From Burkholderia sp. 9120 (GTDB lineage: Bacteria; Pseudomonadota; Gammaproteobacteria; Burkholderiales; Burkholderiaceae), in contig NZ_JQNA01000002.1 in the NCBI RefSeq assembly GCF_000745015.1, positions 5,332,001-5,396,000 on the forward strand: a stretch of 64,000 bases of DNA. The letters are read 5' to 3'. The position numbers and the translations under genes were made by a program. The notes beneath the pieces were generated by a model, which saw nothing but the letters and a program-made list of their open reading frames with translations, searched no databases and was not told the origin of the DNA. Positions 54,754 to 63,210 of the stretch are shown here, in pieces (within the stretch, counting starts at the first letter, position 1; each line of letters begins with the position of its first letter).

Positions 54754-55845
54754 ATGTCGTTCCTCACACTCACGGACGTAACGAAATCGTTCGGCGATCT
54801 GCACGCTGTCGCCGACGTGAACCTGTCGGTGGAAAAAGGCGAGTTCGTTTCGTTGCTCGGGCCGTCCGGCTGCGGCAAGACCACCACCTTGCAGATGATC
54901 GCGGGTTTCGTGGAGACCACGCGCGGGCGTATCACGCTCGACGGCCGCGACATCACGCATATGAAGCCGAATAAGCGCGGCCTCGGCATCGTGTTCCAGA
55001 GTTACGCGCTGTTTCCGCACATGAGCGTGGCGGAGAACGTCGGCTTCGGGCTGGAAATGCGCAACGTCGACAAAGCCGAGCGCAAGGAGCGCGTGCGCGA
55101 AGCACTGGCGCTGGTGCGGCTCGACACGCTCGCGCACCGCTTTCCGCGCGAACTGTCCGGCGGTCAGCGGCAACGCGTGGCGATTGCCCGCGCGATCGTG
55201 ATCGCGCCGCCGGTGCTGCTGCTCGACGAACCGATGTCGAATCTCGACGCCAAGCTGCGCGAAGACATGCAGTTCGAGTTGCGCAGCATTCAACGCAAGA
55301 TCGGCACGACCACTATCATGGTCACGCACGACCAGTCGGAAGCACTGTCGATCAGCGATCGCGTGGTGGTGATGGAAGCCGGCCGCATCACGCAGATCGA
55401 CACGCCGTACGAAGCGTACGAGCGCCCGGAAAACCGCTTCGTCTCGCAGTTCATCGGCAAGGCCAACATGCTGGCGGGCACCGTGGTGGCCTGCGACGGC
55501 GAGTCGATCTGTATCGACCTCGGTCACGATATCGAAGAAACCGGCCGCACCGCGCAATTGCCGGCGCGCGAGCGCGCGGTCGGCGTGGGTGACGCGGTGA
55601 CCTTGTGCATTCGTCCGGAAAAACTGCGCCTGTGCGCGCCGGACGCCGGACGCGTGCCGGCCACCGTCACGAGCCGTTTCTTCCTTGGCAGCCAATGGCT
55701 GTATCGCCTCGACAGCCGGCTCGGCGAAGTGCTGGTGTGCTGTCAGAACGAAGGCACCGAGCCGCTGCCCGAAGGCGCGGCGGTCGGCGTGGACTGGAAC
55801 AGCGAAGCGATCCGCTTCATTCAACGGGACGCGCAACATGTCTAG
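54754..55845 (+). CDS. PotA/FbpC-like ABC transporter ATPase
   Basis: 363 residues from ATG 54754 (AAAGGCGAGA before it). Walker A LLGPSGCGKTT, Q-loop VFQSYALFPHMSV, signature LSGGQRQRVAIA, Walker B LLLDEPMSNLD, switch His in VTHDQSE. A C-terminal TOBE domain follows. Overlaps the next gene by eight bases. Polyamine, opine or amino-acid uptake is typical for this group; which substrate is not read from the ATPase. Confidence 0.92.
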   Translation: MSFLTLTDVTKSFGDLHAVADVNLSVEKGEFVSLLGPSGCGKTTTLQMIAGFVETTRGRITLDGRDITHMKPNKRGLGIVFQSYALFPHMSVAENVGFGLEMRNVDKAERKERVREALALVRLDTLAHRFPRELSGGQRQRVAIARAIVIAPPVLLLDEPMSNLDAKLREDMQFELRSIQRKIGTTTIMVTHDQSEALSISDRVVVMEAGRITQIDTPYEAYERPENRFVSQFIGKANMLAGTVVACDGESICIDLGHDIEETGRTAQLPARERAVGVGDAVTLCIRPEKLRLCAPDAGRVPATVTSRFFLGSQWLYRLDSRLGEVLVCCQNEGTEPLPEGAAVGVDWNSEAIRFIQRDAQHV

Positions 55846-56752
55846 CACGCTCCCCGCGACCGACAAGAACAACACGCGAACCCGCGACGCGCGGCGCGCG
55901 CCCTGGCATGCATTCCTGCCGCTGTGGCTGATGTGTGCGCCGGCCTTTCTGCTGTTCGCGACGCTGGTGCTGGTGCCGCTCGTGATGACGCTGGTCCTGA
56001 CCTTCTATCGCTTCGACCCGGCAAGCGGGCCGCTGGCCGCGTTCCAGTTCGGCAATTACGCGGAAGTGCTGGGCTCCTCGTATTTCCACACGATCTTTCT
56101 GCGTACCTTCGGGATTGCGTTTCTGGTCACGCTGCTATGCATCGTGATCGGCACGCCGGAAGCGTACGTGCTGTCACGCATGCGCGACCCGTACCGCTCG
56201 CTGTTCCTGCTGGTGATTCTCGCGCCGCTGCTGGTCTCCGTGGTGGTGCGCGCGTTCGGCTGGAGCATGCTGCTCAACAGCAACGGTCTCGTGAATCAGG
56301 CGTTCGGTCTGATCGGCCTCGGACCCTACAAGCTCGAATACACGACCTTCGCGATCGTGATTGCGCTCGTCCACGTGATGCTGCCGTTCATGGTGATTCC
56401 GGTGTGGACCGCGCTGCAAAAAATCGACCCGCAGACGGAAAACGCCGCGCTGTCGCTGATGGCGTCGCCCGCCACCGCGCTGCGCCGGATCGTGTTGCCG
56501 CAACTCACGCCGGGCATTCTGTCCGGCAGCCTGATGGTGTTCGGCCTGTCGGCGAGCGCCTTCGCGATTCCGGGCCTGCTCGGCGGACGACGTCTGAAAG
56601 TCGCCGCCACCGCCGTCTACGACGAATTCCTCGGCTCGCTCAACTGGCCGCTCGGCGCGACCATCGCGCTCCTGCTGCTGGTCGCGAATCTGATCGTGAT
56701 GCTCACTTACTACCGGGTTCTGGAGCGTAAGTACGCCAGAAGCCTTGGTTAA
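55838..56752 (+). CDS. ABC transporter permease (PotB-like)
   Basis: 304 residues, six helices, overlapping the ATPase by eight bases (ATG 55838). FLPLWLMCAPAFLLFATLV (helix 1), then VVVRAFGWSMLLNSNGLVNQA and the EAA-type region ENAALSLMASPATALRRIVLPQLTPGI. Forms the inner-membrane channel with the next gene. Confidence 0.92.
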   Translation: MSSTLPATDKNNTRTRDARRAPWHAFLPLWLMCAPAFLLFATLVLVPLVMTLVLTFYRFDPASGPLAAFQFGNYAEVLGSSYFHTIFLRTFGIAFLVTLLCIVIGTPEAYVLSRMRDPYRSLFLLVILAPLLVSVVVRAFGWSMLLNSNGLVNQAFGLIGLGPYKLEYTTFAIVIALVHVMLPFMVIPVWTALQKIDPQTENAALSLMASPATALRRIVLPQLTPGILSGSLMVFGLSASAFAIPGLLGGRRLKVAATAVYDEFLGSLNWPLGATIALLLLVANLIVMLTYYRVLERKYARSLG

Positions 56753-56779
56753 TTCATTGGCCCTTTGAGTGACATCATC

Positions 56780-57574
56780 ATGAGAAAGAACGGCCCTATT
56801 GCACTGGTTTTCCACACGCTCGTGATTGCGTTCGTGCTCGCGCCGCTCGTGATCGTCGTGCTGGTCGCGTTCACGCCCGACGAGACGCTCACGCTACCCA
56901 CGCATGGCGTCTCGCTGCGCTGGTTCCGCGCGATCCTCGACTACCCCGATTTCATTTCCGCGTTCTTCAACAGTCTGAAGCTGGCGTTTGCGTCGGCCAC
57001 GCTGTCGCTGATCGTCGCACTGCCCGCTGCATTGGCGATCGGCCGCGCGCGTTTTCCGGGCCGCGGCTTTCTCAACGGACTGTTGTTGTCGCCGCTGGTG
57101 ATTCCCGGCCTCGTGCTCGGCATCGCGCTGCTGCGTTTCTTCGCGCTGATCGGCGCGACCGGTTCGTTCGCGTGGCTCGTGCTCGCGCACATGATCATCA
57201 TCACGCCGTTCGTGATGCGGCTCGTGCTGGCGTCGGTCAGCGGCCTGGATCGCAGCGTCGAACATGCGGCGCATTCGCTCGGCGCGGATGCGTGGACCAC
57301 GTTTCGCCGTATCACCTTCCCGATGATTCTGCCGGGCATTACCGGCGGCTGGCTGCTGGCCTTCATCAATAGCTTCGACGAATTGACCATGTCGATCTTC
57401 GTCACGTCGCCGCAAACCGTCACGCTGCCGGTGCGCATGTACATGTACGCGACCGAATCGATCGATCCGATGATGGCCTCCGTTTCGGCGCTGGTGATCT
57501 TCATCACGGCCGGCGCGATGCTGCTGCTCGATCGTGTGTACGGGCTCAACCGCATTCTGATCGGCCAGCATTGA
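56780..57574 (+). CDS. ABC transporter permease (PotC-like)
   Basis: 264 residues, six helices, from ATG 56780; a TTG 15 bases earlier in frame is possible but weaker. GRARFPGRGFLNGLLLSPLVIPG, then SVEHAAHSLGADAWTTFRRI (EAA loop). Stop overlaps the ATG of the 2Fe-2S gene by one base. Confidence 0.92.
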   Translation: MRKNGPIALVFHTLVIAFVLAPLVIVVLVAFTPDETLTLPTHGVSLRWFRAILDYPDFISAFFNSLKLAFASATLSLIVALPAALAIGRARFPGRGFLNGLLLSPLVIPGLVLGIALLRFFALIGATGSFAWLVLAHMIIITPFVMRLVLASVSGLDRSVEHAAHSLGADAWTTFRRITFPMILPGITGGWLLAFINSFDELTMSIFVTSPQTVTLPVRMYMYATESIDPMMASVSALVIFITAGAMLLLDRVYGLNRILIGQH

Positions 57575-57990
57575 TGTCTTCTTCCGCTTACGTTCCCATG
57601 CCGTCCGAGTCACAGTCCAATCTACCGTCCAATTTGGCGACCGCTCATGCCGAGCCGCAATTCGTTCGCGTTGCCGAAATGCAGCGTGAACCGCTGCGTT
57701 TCTTTTTAGATGGCCATGAAGTCGTCGCGCTGCAAGGCGATACGCTGCTGACCGCCGTGTTGATGCAGCAACGGCGCGTGCGCGACAGCGAATTCAGCGG
57801 CGCGCCGCGCGCCGGCTTCTGTTTGATCGGCGCATGCCAGGACTGCTGGATGCGCAGCGAAGACGGCAAGCGCCTGCGCGCGTGTTCGACGCTGGTGACC
57901 GAGGGCATGCGCGTGGTGTCGCGATTCGGCGTTGTCGCTGATAACGCGGCGGCTTCAGCATCGGCACCCGGCAACGGAGACGCCACATGA
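57574..57990 (+). CDS. (2Fe-2S)-binding subunit of a three-part FAD dehydrogenase (HcnA-like)
   Basis: 138 residues. A ~30-residue Ser/Pro-rich head precedes a plant-type ferredoxin-like domain: RFFLDGHEVVALQGDTLLTAVL, cluster ligands in GFCLIGACQDCWM, and Cys in LRACSTLV. This is the small subunit of HcnABC / opine oxidase / D-hydroxyproline dehydrogenase-type enzymes. TGATG coupling with the permease and four-base overlap with the next gene show one translational unit. Confidence 0.87.
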   Translation: MSSSAYVPMPSESQSNLPSNLATAHAEPQFVRVAEMQREPLRFFLDGHEVVALQGDTLLTAVLMQQRRVRDSEFSGAPRAGFCLIGACQDCWMRSEDGKRLRACSTLVTEGMRVVSRFGVVADNAAASASAPGNGDAT

Positions 57991-59423
57991 CCGACGAACG
58001 CCGCATCGTGATCGTCGGCGCGGGACCGGCCGGCGTGCGCGCCGCCGAGACGCTGGTCGCGGCCGGCCTGCGCCCGGTCGTGCTCGATGAAAACGCGCGC
58101 TGGGGCGGCCAGATTTATCGGCAACCGCCCGCGACCGGCGGCTTTCAACGCTCGAAGAAAACGCTCTACGGTTTCGAAGCGCACAAGGCCGACGCGTTGC
58201 ACAAAACAATGGCCGCGCTGCTGCCGCAACTTGACTATCGGCCTGACACACTGGCCTGGGCCTGCGAACCGGGGCGACTCGATACGCTGCATGCGGGGCG
58301 CGAGATTCGCGTGCCGTTCTCGCATCTGATCATCGCGAGCGGCGCGACCGATCGCGTGTTACCGGTGCCGGGCTGGACCTTGCCCGGCGTCTATACGCTC
58401 GGCGCGGCGCAGGTCGCGCTGAAGTCGCAAGGTTGCGCGATCGGACAGCGTGTCGTGCTGGCGGGTACGGGGCCGTTGTTGTACCTGGTCGCGTATCAAT
58501 ACGTGAAAGCGGGTGCGCAAGTGCTCGCCGTGCTGGATACGAGCCCGCTCTCGCGGCAGATCGCGGCCGCGCCGAAACTCGCGCGTCAACCGTCGACGTT
58601 GGCCAAAGGGCTCTACTACGTCGGCTGGTTGAAAACGCGCGGCGTGCGGATCGAACGTAACGTGACGCTGGTCGGTATTCACGGCGAACAAGGTGTGCGC
58701 GCAATCGAATTTCGCCCGTCGACGACCGGCTCGTTGAGCGAAACCCTCGCTTGCGACGCGGTCGGCATCAGCTTCGGTCTGAAGCCCGAAACGCAACTCG
58801 CCGATCTGGCGGGCTGCCGCTTCCGCTTCGACGCCACCAACCGCTGCTGGCTGCCCGAGCTCGACGCCGCCGGACGCAGTTCCGTGCGCGGCCTCTATCT
58901 CGCCGGCGACGGTGCGGGCATTGCCGGCGCCGACGCCGCCGAACTCGCCGGCCGCCGCGTCGCGCTGGCGCTGCTCGACGATCTCGGCATCGCGCATCCA
59001 CGAGGCGCGGGCATGCGCGACGCGGCGTCGCTCGAACGCGGTCTCAAACGTATCGCCGTATTCCGCCAGGGTATCGAAACGGCCTTCGCGCCGCCCGCGC
59101 ATTGCGCCGCGCAATGGCCCGACGACATGACCGTGTGCCGCTGCGAGGAAATCGACGCGGGCACGTTGCGGCGCTGCATTCGCGGCGGCGAAGCGAGCGA
59201 GATCAACCGTCTGAAAGCGCTCACGCGCGTCGGCATGGGCCGCTGCCAGGGACGCATGTGCGGCGAAGCCGCGCTCTCGCTGCTGGCCGAGGAAACCGGC
59301 AAACCGCTCGCTGAAATGGGCCGCTTGCGCGGTCAGGCGCCGATCAAACCGATTCCCCTTTCACCGGAGATGGTGGCCGACGACGACCTCGCCGAGATCC
59401 CCGAGGAGGCACGCGATGAGTGA
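57987..59423 (+). CDS. FAD/NAD-type oxidoreductase subunit with BFD-like 2Fe-2S domain (HcnB/OoxA-like)
   Basis: 478 residues. FAD motif VIVGAGPAGVRAAETL, GGQIYRQPP, ATDRVLPVPGWTLPGVYT, second dinucleotide motif VVLAGTGPLLYL, and GLYLAGDGAGIAGADAAELAG. C-terminal BFD-like domain with CRCEEIDAGTL and GMGRCQGRMCG (four Cys). Matches the alpha subunit of opine oxidases and hydroxyproline dehydrogenases. Feeds electrons from the next subunit to the 2Fe-2S centre and on to the respiratory chain. Overlaps the next gene by eight bases. Confidence 0.9.
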   Translation: MTDERRIVIVGAGPAGVRAAETLVAAGLRPVVLDENARWGGQIYRQPPATGGFQRSKKTLYGFEAHKADALHKTMAALLPQLDYRPDTLAWACEPGRLDTLHAGREIRVPFSHLIIASGATDRVLPVPGWTLPGVYTLGAAQVALKSQGCAIGQRVVLAGTGPLLYLVAYQYVKAGAQVLAVLDTSPLSRQIAAAPKLARQPSTLAKGLYYVGWLKTRGVRIERNVTLVGIHGEQGVRAIEFRPSTTGSLSETLACDAVGISFGLKPETQLADLAGCRFRFDATNRCWLPELDAAGRSSVRGLYLAGDGAGIAGADAAELAGRRVALALLDDLGIAHPRGAGMRDAASLERGLKRIAVFRQGIETAFAPPAHCAAQWPDDMTVCRCEEIDAGTLRRCIRGGEASEINRLKALTRVGMGRCQGRMCGEAALSLLAEETGKPLAEMGRLRGQAPIKPIPLSPEMVADDDLAEIPEEARDE

Positions 59424-60579
59424 CACGCAACATTACGACGTCGCGATTGCGGGCGGCGGCCTGGTCGGTTCATCCGCGGCGTTGGCGTTGGCGCGGCGCG
59501 GCTTGCGCGTCGGCCTGTTCGAGCGGCGCTATTGCGGCGCGCAGGCGAGCGGCGTGAACTACGGCGGCGTGCGCTGCCAGGGGCGCTCCGTCGAACAGAT
59601 GCCGCTCGCCATGCGCGCGCGGCGCATCTGGGACCGCTTGCCGGAATTGATCGGCATCGACGGCGAATTCACGATGTCGGGTCACTTGCGGCTCGCGCGC
59701 AGCGAAGCCGATCTCGCCGCGCTGCAAGCGTGGGCCGACATGGCGCGCGATCACGGACTGCACGCGCAACTGGTCAGCGGCAACGCGTTCCGCGAGCGCT
59801 ATCCGTGGCTCGGGCCGGCAGCGATCGGCGGCTCGCTGTGCGCGACCGACGGGCATGCGAATCCGCGTCTGGTCTCCCCCGCATTCGCTCGTGCCGCGCG
59901 CGCGGCCGGGGCGGAGGTGCGCGAGCAAACCGAACTCAGCGAGATTCATCACGACGGCAAGCGCTTTCAACTGCGCGCCGGCGACGCACGCATCAGCGCC
60001 GACTGGTTGATCAACTCCGCCGGCGCGTGGGCGAATACCGTGGCGGGGTACTTCGGCGAGACAGTGCCGATGAAACCGATCTACCCGAACATGTGGGTCA
60101 CCGAGCCGTTGCCGCTCTTCATCGCGCACAACCTCGGCGTGTACGGCGGCGGCATCTACGCGCGGCAAGTGGCGCGCGGCAATTGCGTGATCGGTGGCGG
60201 ACGCGGACATGGCGACGGCGAATACGGCCACCCCTCCACCGACACCACGCGCGCCGTGATGCGCGACGCCTGCGCGTTGCTGCCCGCGTTGCGCGAGGCG
60301 CTGCTGATCCGCACATGGAGCGGCGTGGAAGGCGAGATCGTGGACAACAATCCGATCATCGGCGCGAGCCGTACGGTGCCGCGTCTGCTGCATGCGTTCG
60401 GTTTTTCGGGCGGCGGTTTTCTGCTCGCGCCCGGCGTGGGCGAAGTGCTGGCCGATCTCGTGATCGACGGTGACACCGCCACGCCGCTGCACGCCTTTTC
60501 GATTGGCCGCTTTGCCGGCGTTGGCGCCTTATCTGCCAACTCGGCCGCCGATTCGGCCGCCACCTCTTCCGCTGCTTAA
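59416..60579 (+). CDS. FAD-dependent amine/amino-acid oxidoreductase, DAO family (HcnC/OoxB-like catalytic subunit)
   Basis: 387 residues. FAD motif VAIAGGGLVGSSAALALARRG, substrate-side ASGVNYGGVRCQGRS, NSAGAWANTVAGYFGE, RTWSGVEGEIVDNNPIIG and FGFSGGGFLLAPGVGEVLADLV. Oxidises a C-N bond (amino acid, opine or hydroxyproline-like) and hands electrons to the two other subunits. No isomerase, deaminase or aldehyde dehydrogenase gene lies beside it to identify the pathway. Confidence 0.9.
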   Translation: MSDTQHYDVAIAGGGLVGSSAALALARRGLRVGLFERRYCGAQASGVNYGGVRCQGRSVEQMPLAMRARRIWDRLPELIGIDGEFTMSGHLRLARSEADLAALQAWADMARDHGLHAQLVSGNAFRERYPWLGPAAIGGSLCATDGHANPRLVSPAFARAARAAGAEVREQTELSEIHHDGKRFQLRAGDARISADWLINSAGAWANTVAGYFGETVPMKPIYPNMWVTEPLPLFIAHNLGVYGGGIYARQVARGNCVIGGGRGHGDGEYGHPSTDTTRAVMRDACALLPALREALLIRTWSGVEGEIVDNNPIIGASRTVPRLLHAFGFSGGGFLLAPGVGEVLADLVIDGDTATPLHAFSIGRFAGVGALSANSAADSAATSSAA

Positions 60580-60610
60580 GTCCCGTTTAGTGAAACCCAG
60601 GAGCCCCACC

Positions 60611-61657
60611 ATGAAACTGTTCAAGACGATCGCGGCGCTCGCCGCCCTGTGTGCGTTCAGCGCGGCCGCGCCGGCGTGGTCGGAGACCAAAACCATCTAT
60701 ATCGGCATGAACGGCGGGCCGATGGAAAAGGCCTATACGAGCCAGGTGCTGCCCGACTTCGAGAAAGCCAACAATGTGAAGGTGGTGGTGGTGCCGGGCA
60801 CGTCGTCGGATATTCTCGCCAAGCTGCTCGCCAACAAGGCCAATCCGCAGATCCACGTGGTGTTTCTCGACGATGGCGTGATGGCGCGCGCGGTCAGCAT
60901 GGGTGTCTGCAAGAAGCTCGACGACGCGCCGGTCCTGAAAGAGCTCTACCCGTTCGCGCGCATGAAGGACGACATGGGCGCAGGCGTGCAACTCGGCATG
61001 ACCGGCATTGCGTACAACAAGAAACTGTTCGCTGAGAAAGGCTGGGCGCCGCCGACTTCGTGGATGGATTTCGCCGATCCGAAATACAAGGGCAAGGTGG
61101 TGTTCCAGTCGGCCTCGAGCAGCACGTTCGGCCTGCACGGCTTTCTCGCGATCAACCGTCTGATGGGCGGCAGCGAGCAGAACGTCGAGCCGGGCTTCAC
61201 GAAATGGGCGACCACGGTCGGACCGAACGTGGTCGAGTACGTGCCGAACTCCGCGAAGATTTCCGAAATGGTCCAGACCGGCGAAGCGGGTCTGTTCCCG
61301 CTGACGCCGACCGGCGTGAGCGATCTGCAGGACAAGGGGATTCCGGTCGCGTATGTGAACCCGAAGGAAGGCCCGGTGTTGCTGCTGGTCGATCTGTGCG
61401 TGGTCAACAACAACCCCGATCCGCAACTCGCGCAGAAGCTCGCGCAATTCCTGCTGTCCGCGCCCGCGCAGACCAAGGCCGCCGAAGCGGGCAAGCAGAT
61501 TCCGACCAACCGCCTCGCGAAGATGACGCCGCCGATGCAGCAAAGCCTCGGCAGTATCGACGACCTGGTGCGCAAGGTGACGGTGGTGGATTGGGACACG
61601 ATCAACGCACACCGCGCGCAGTGGGATACGCGCTGGAACCGGCAGATCGAGCGCTGA
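60611..61657 (+). CDS. ABC transporter substrate-binding protein (PotD/FbpA-like)
   Basis: 348 residues from ATG 60611 (AGGAG before it), with a signal MKLFKTIAALAALCAF and cleavage near residue 24. ETKTIYIGMNGGPMEKAYTS, GTSSDILAKLLANKANPQI and GQTAWD-like GLTPTGVSDLQDKGIP match family 1/6 binding proteins. Periplasmic. It is the last gene of the operon, an unusual place; binding proteins commonly come first. Confidence 0.9.
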   Translation: MKLFKTIAALAALCAFSAAAPAWSETKTIYIGMNGGPMEKAYTSQVLPDFEKANNVKVVVVPGTSSDILAKLLANKANPQIHVVFLDDGVMARAVSMGVCKKLDDAPVLKELYPFARMKDDMGAGVQLGMTGIAYNKKLFAEKGWAPPTSWMDFADPKYKGKVVFQSASSSTFGLHGFLAINRLMGGSEQNVEPGFTKWATTVGPNVVEYVPNSAKISEMVQTGEAGLFPLTPTGVSDLQDKGIPVAYVNPKEGPVLLLVDLCVVNNNPDPQLAQKLAQFLLSAPAQTKAAEAGKQIPTNRLAKMTPPMQQSLGSIDDLVRKVTVVDWDTINAHRAQWDTRWNRQIER

Positions 61658-61703
61658 GTTGGACGCTAGTTAGAGGCTAATTTCAACACTCAGCAACGCC
61701 CAC

Positions 61704-62003
61704 TCAGAAAACCAGCGACACCGCCACGGCCAGCCAGATCGAGCCGACGCCGGCAAGAAACAGATGCCGGGCGATACGCATGTGGGTGTCGTTGGTTTCC
61801 GATTGGGCCGGGTTCGTTGCCAGCCACGGCACGAGCCCGAGGCAGCCGAACCCGATCAGCGCGATCACGACGACCATCACGTCGCCGACATGCCACTTGG
61901 TGGGCTCGTACATGCCCCAGTAGCCGAGAAAGACAATGCCGATCGAAAAGATCGTGGCCGACGCGCTGCTGAGCGCGGCCACGGATCCGGTTGGACTCGG
62001 CAT
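61704..62003 (-). CDS. Small integral membrane protein, hypothetical
   Basis: 99 residues with three hydrophobic segments (ATIFSIGIVFLGYWGMY; MVVVIALIGFGCLGLVPWL; HLFLAGVGSIWLAVAVSL). No domain recognised. Downstream of, and convergent with, the ABC operon. Lies between it and the ketopantoate reductase-like gene; no functional link is evident. Confidence 0.7.
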   Translation of the reverse strand: MPSPTGSVAALSSASATIFSIGIVFLGYWGMYEPTKWHVGDVMVVVIALIGFGCLGLVPWLATNPAQSETNDTHMRIARHLFLAGVGSIWLAVAVSLVF

Positions 62004-62074
62004 GCTTCACCTCCGATCGTTGGATGTTACAGCCTGCCTTGTCCGTCCCGGTTCCTGCTAGCTAGTGCGATCCA

Positions 62075-63010
62075 TCAGGACGTGCGGGCCTGCCTCGCTT
62101 CATACGTCTTCAGATGACTATAGGCGATCCGCAGCAACGACAGGCCGTGTTCGCCCTTCTGCGCGTCGCCGCCGCGCGAGATCAGGTCGCCGAGAATATG
62201 ATCCGCCTCGGTATGCGAGTGGTTTTCCACGTCGCGCAGCATCGACGCGGTGAGCGGCGACGGCGTGAACAGCGTCTGCGTGGCGCGGGCGTCGAAGTCC
62301 GGGCCCATCGTGAAGCCTTTGCTCTCGGCCACCGCCCGGCACTCGCCGAGCAGATTCTCGATCACGCGTTTGCCGTCCGGCGCAGCCAGAATATCGCCGA
62401 CGGAACCCCGCATCAAGCACGTACTGGCCGCCAATGTGGCCAGGAACACCCACTTCTCCCACATGCGCAGCAGAATGTTGTCGCTGACAGTGACGTCGAA
62501 ATTCGCGCCGGCCATGGCGTCCGCGATGGCCTGGACCCGCTCCGACTTGCCGCCCGCCAGTTCGCCGAATGTGATGGCATGCATTTCGTTCAGATGCACG
62601 ATGTGCTGCTCGGCGTTCAGCGTCGCGGCGATTACGCATTGGCCGCCCAACACGCGCTCCGCGCCGAACTTTTCAGTCAGCACGTCGATATGGCGCATGC
62701 CGTTGAGCATCGGCAGAATCAGCGTCGATTCGCCGACGAACGGCGCGAACGAGTCGATCGCGTCGTCGAGGCTGTAGGCCTTGCAACTGAGCAGCACCAG
62801 ATCGAACGGTTCGGCGCCGACACCGGCGAGGATCGTCTTGACGTTGGGCAGCGTGAGATCGCCGCGCGCGCTGCTGATCACGAGCCCGTCGCGCTGAAGC
62901 TTTTCCGCGCGCCCCGCACGAACGAGAAAGGTCACGTCCTGGCCTGCCGCGGCGAGACGCCCACCGAAGTAACCGCCCACCGCGCCCGCCCCTACTACTA
63001 GAATTCGCAT
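62075..63010 (-). CDS. 2-dehydropantoate 2-reductase family protein (PanE-like)
   Basis: 311 residues. N-terminal Rossmann motif ILVVGAGAVGGYFGGRLAAAG; catalytic Lys in LLSCKAYSLDDAI; LPMLNGMRHID; C-terminal domain LRMWEKWVFLATLAASTCLMRGSVGDIL and SMLRDVENHSHTEADHILGDL. The family reduces ketopantoate (pantothenate synthesis) with NADPH; many Burkholderia paralogues act on other 2-oxoacids, so I give no symbol. Confidence 0.85.
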   Translation of the reverse strand: MRILVVGAGAVGGYFGGRLAAAGQDVTFLVRAGRAEKLQRDGLVISSARGDLTLPNVKTILAGVGAEPFDLVLLSCKAYSLDDAIDSFAPFVGESTLILPMLNGMRHIDVLTEKFGAERVLGGQCVIAATLNAEQHIVHLNEMHAITFGELAGGKSERVQAIADAMAGANFDVTVSDNILLRMWEKWVFLATLAASTCLMRGSVGDILAAPDGKRVIENLLGECRAVAESKGFTMGPDFDARATQTLFTPSPLTASMLRDVENHSHTEADHILGDLISRGGDAQKGEHGLSLLRIAYSHLKTYEARQARTS

Positions 63011-63210
63011 CTTTGGCCTCTTGATAGATTTCGGTCGCGCGGCGTTGGGCTTCCGGGTAGTAGACCTCGGAGCCGCTGACGCAGTGCGTGGGGAGAATGT
63101 AGCAAAGATTGACCGTCGGCATCGGCCACGATTGCTGGGGCGGCGTGCTGCGATGCACCGATTGTTCTGGTCAGATCAATCGGTGCGTCCGGCTGGTCGC
63201 ACCATCACGC

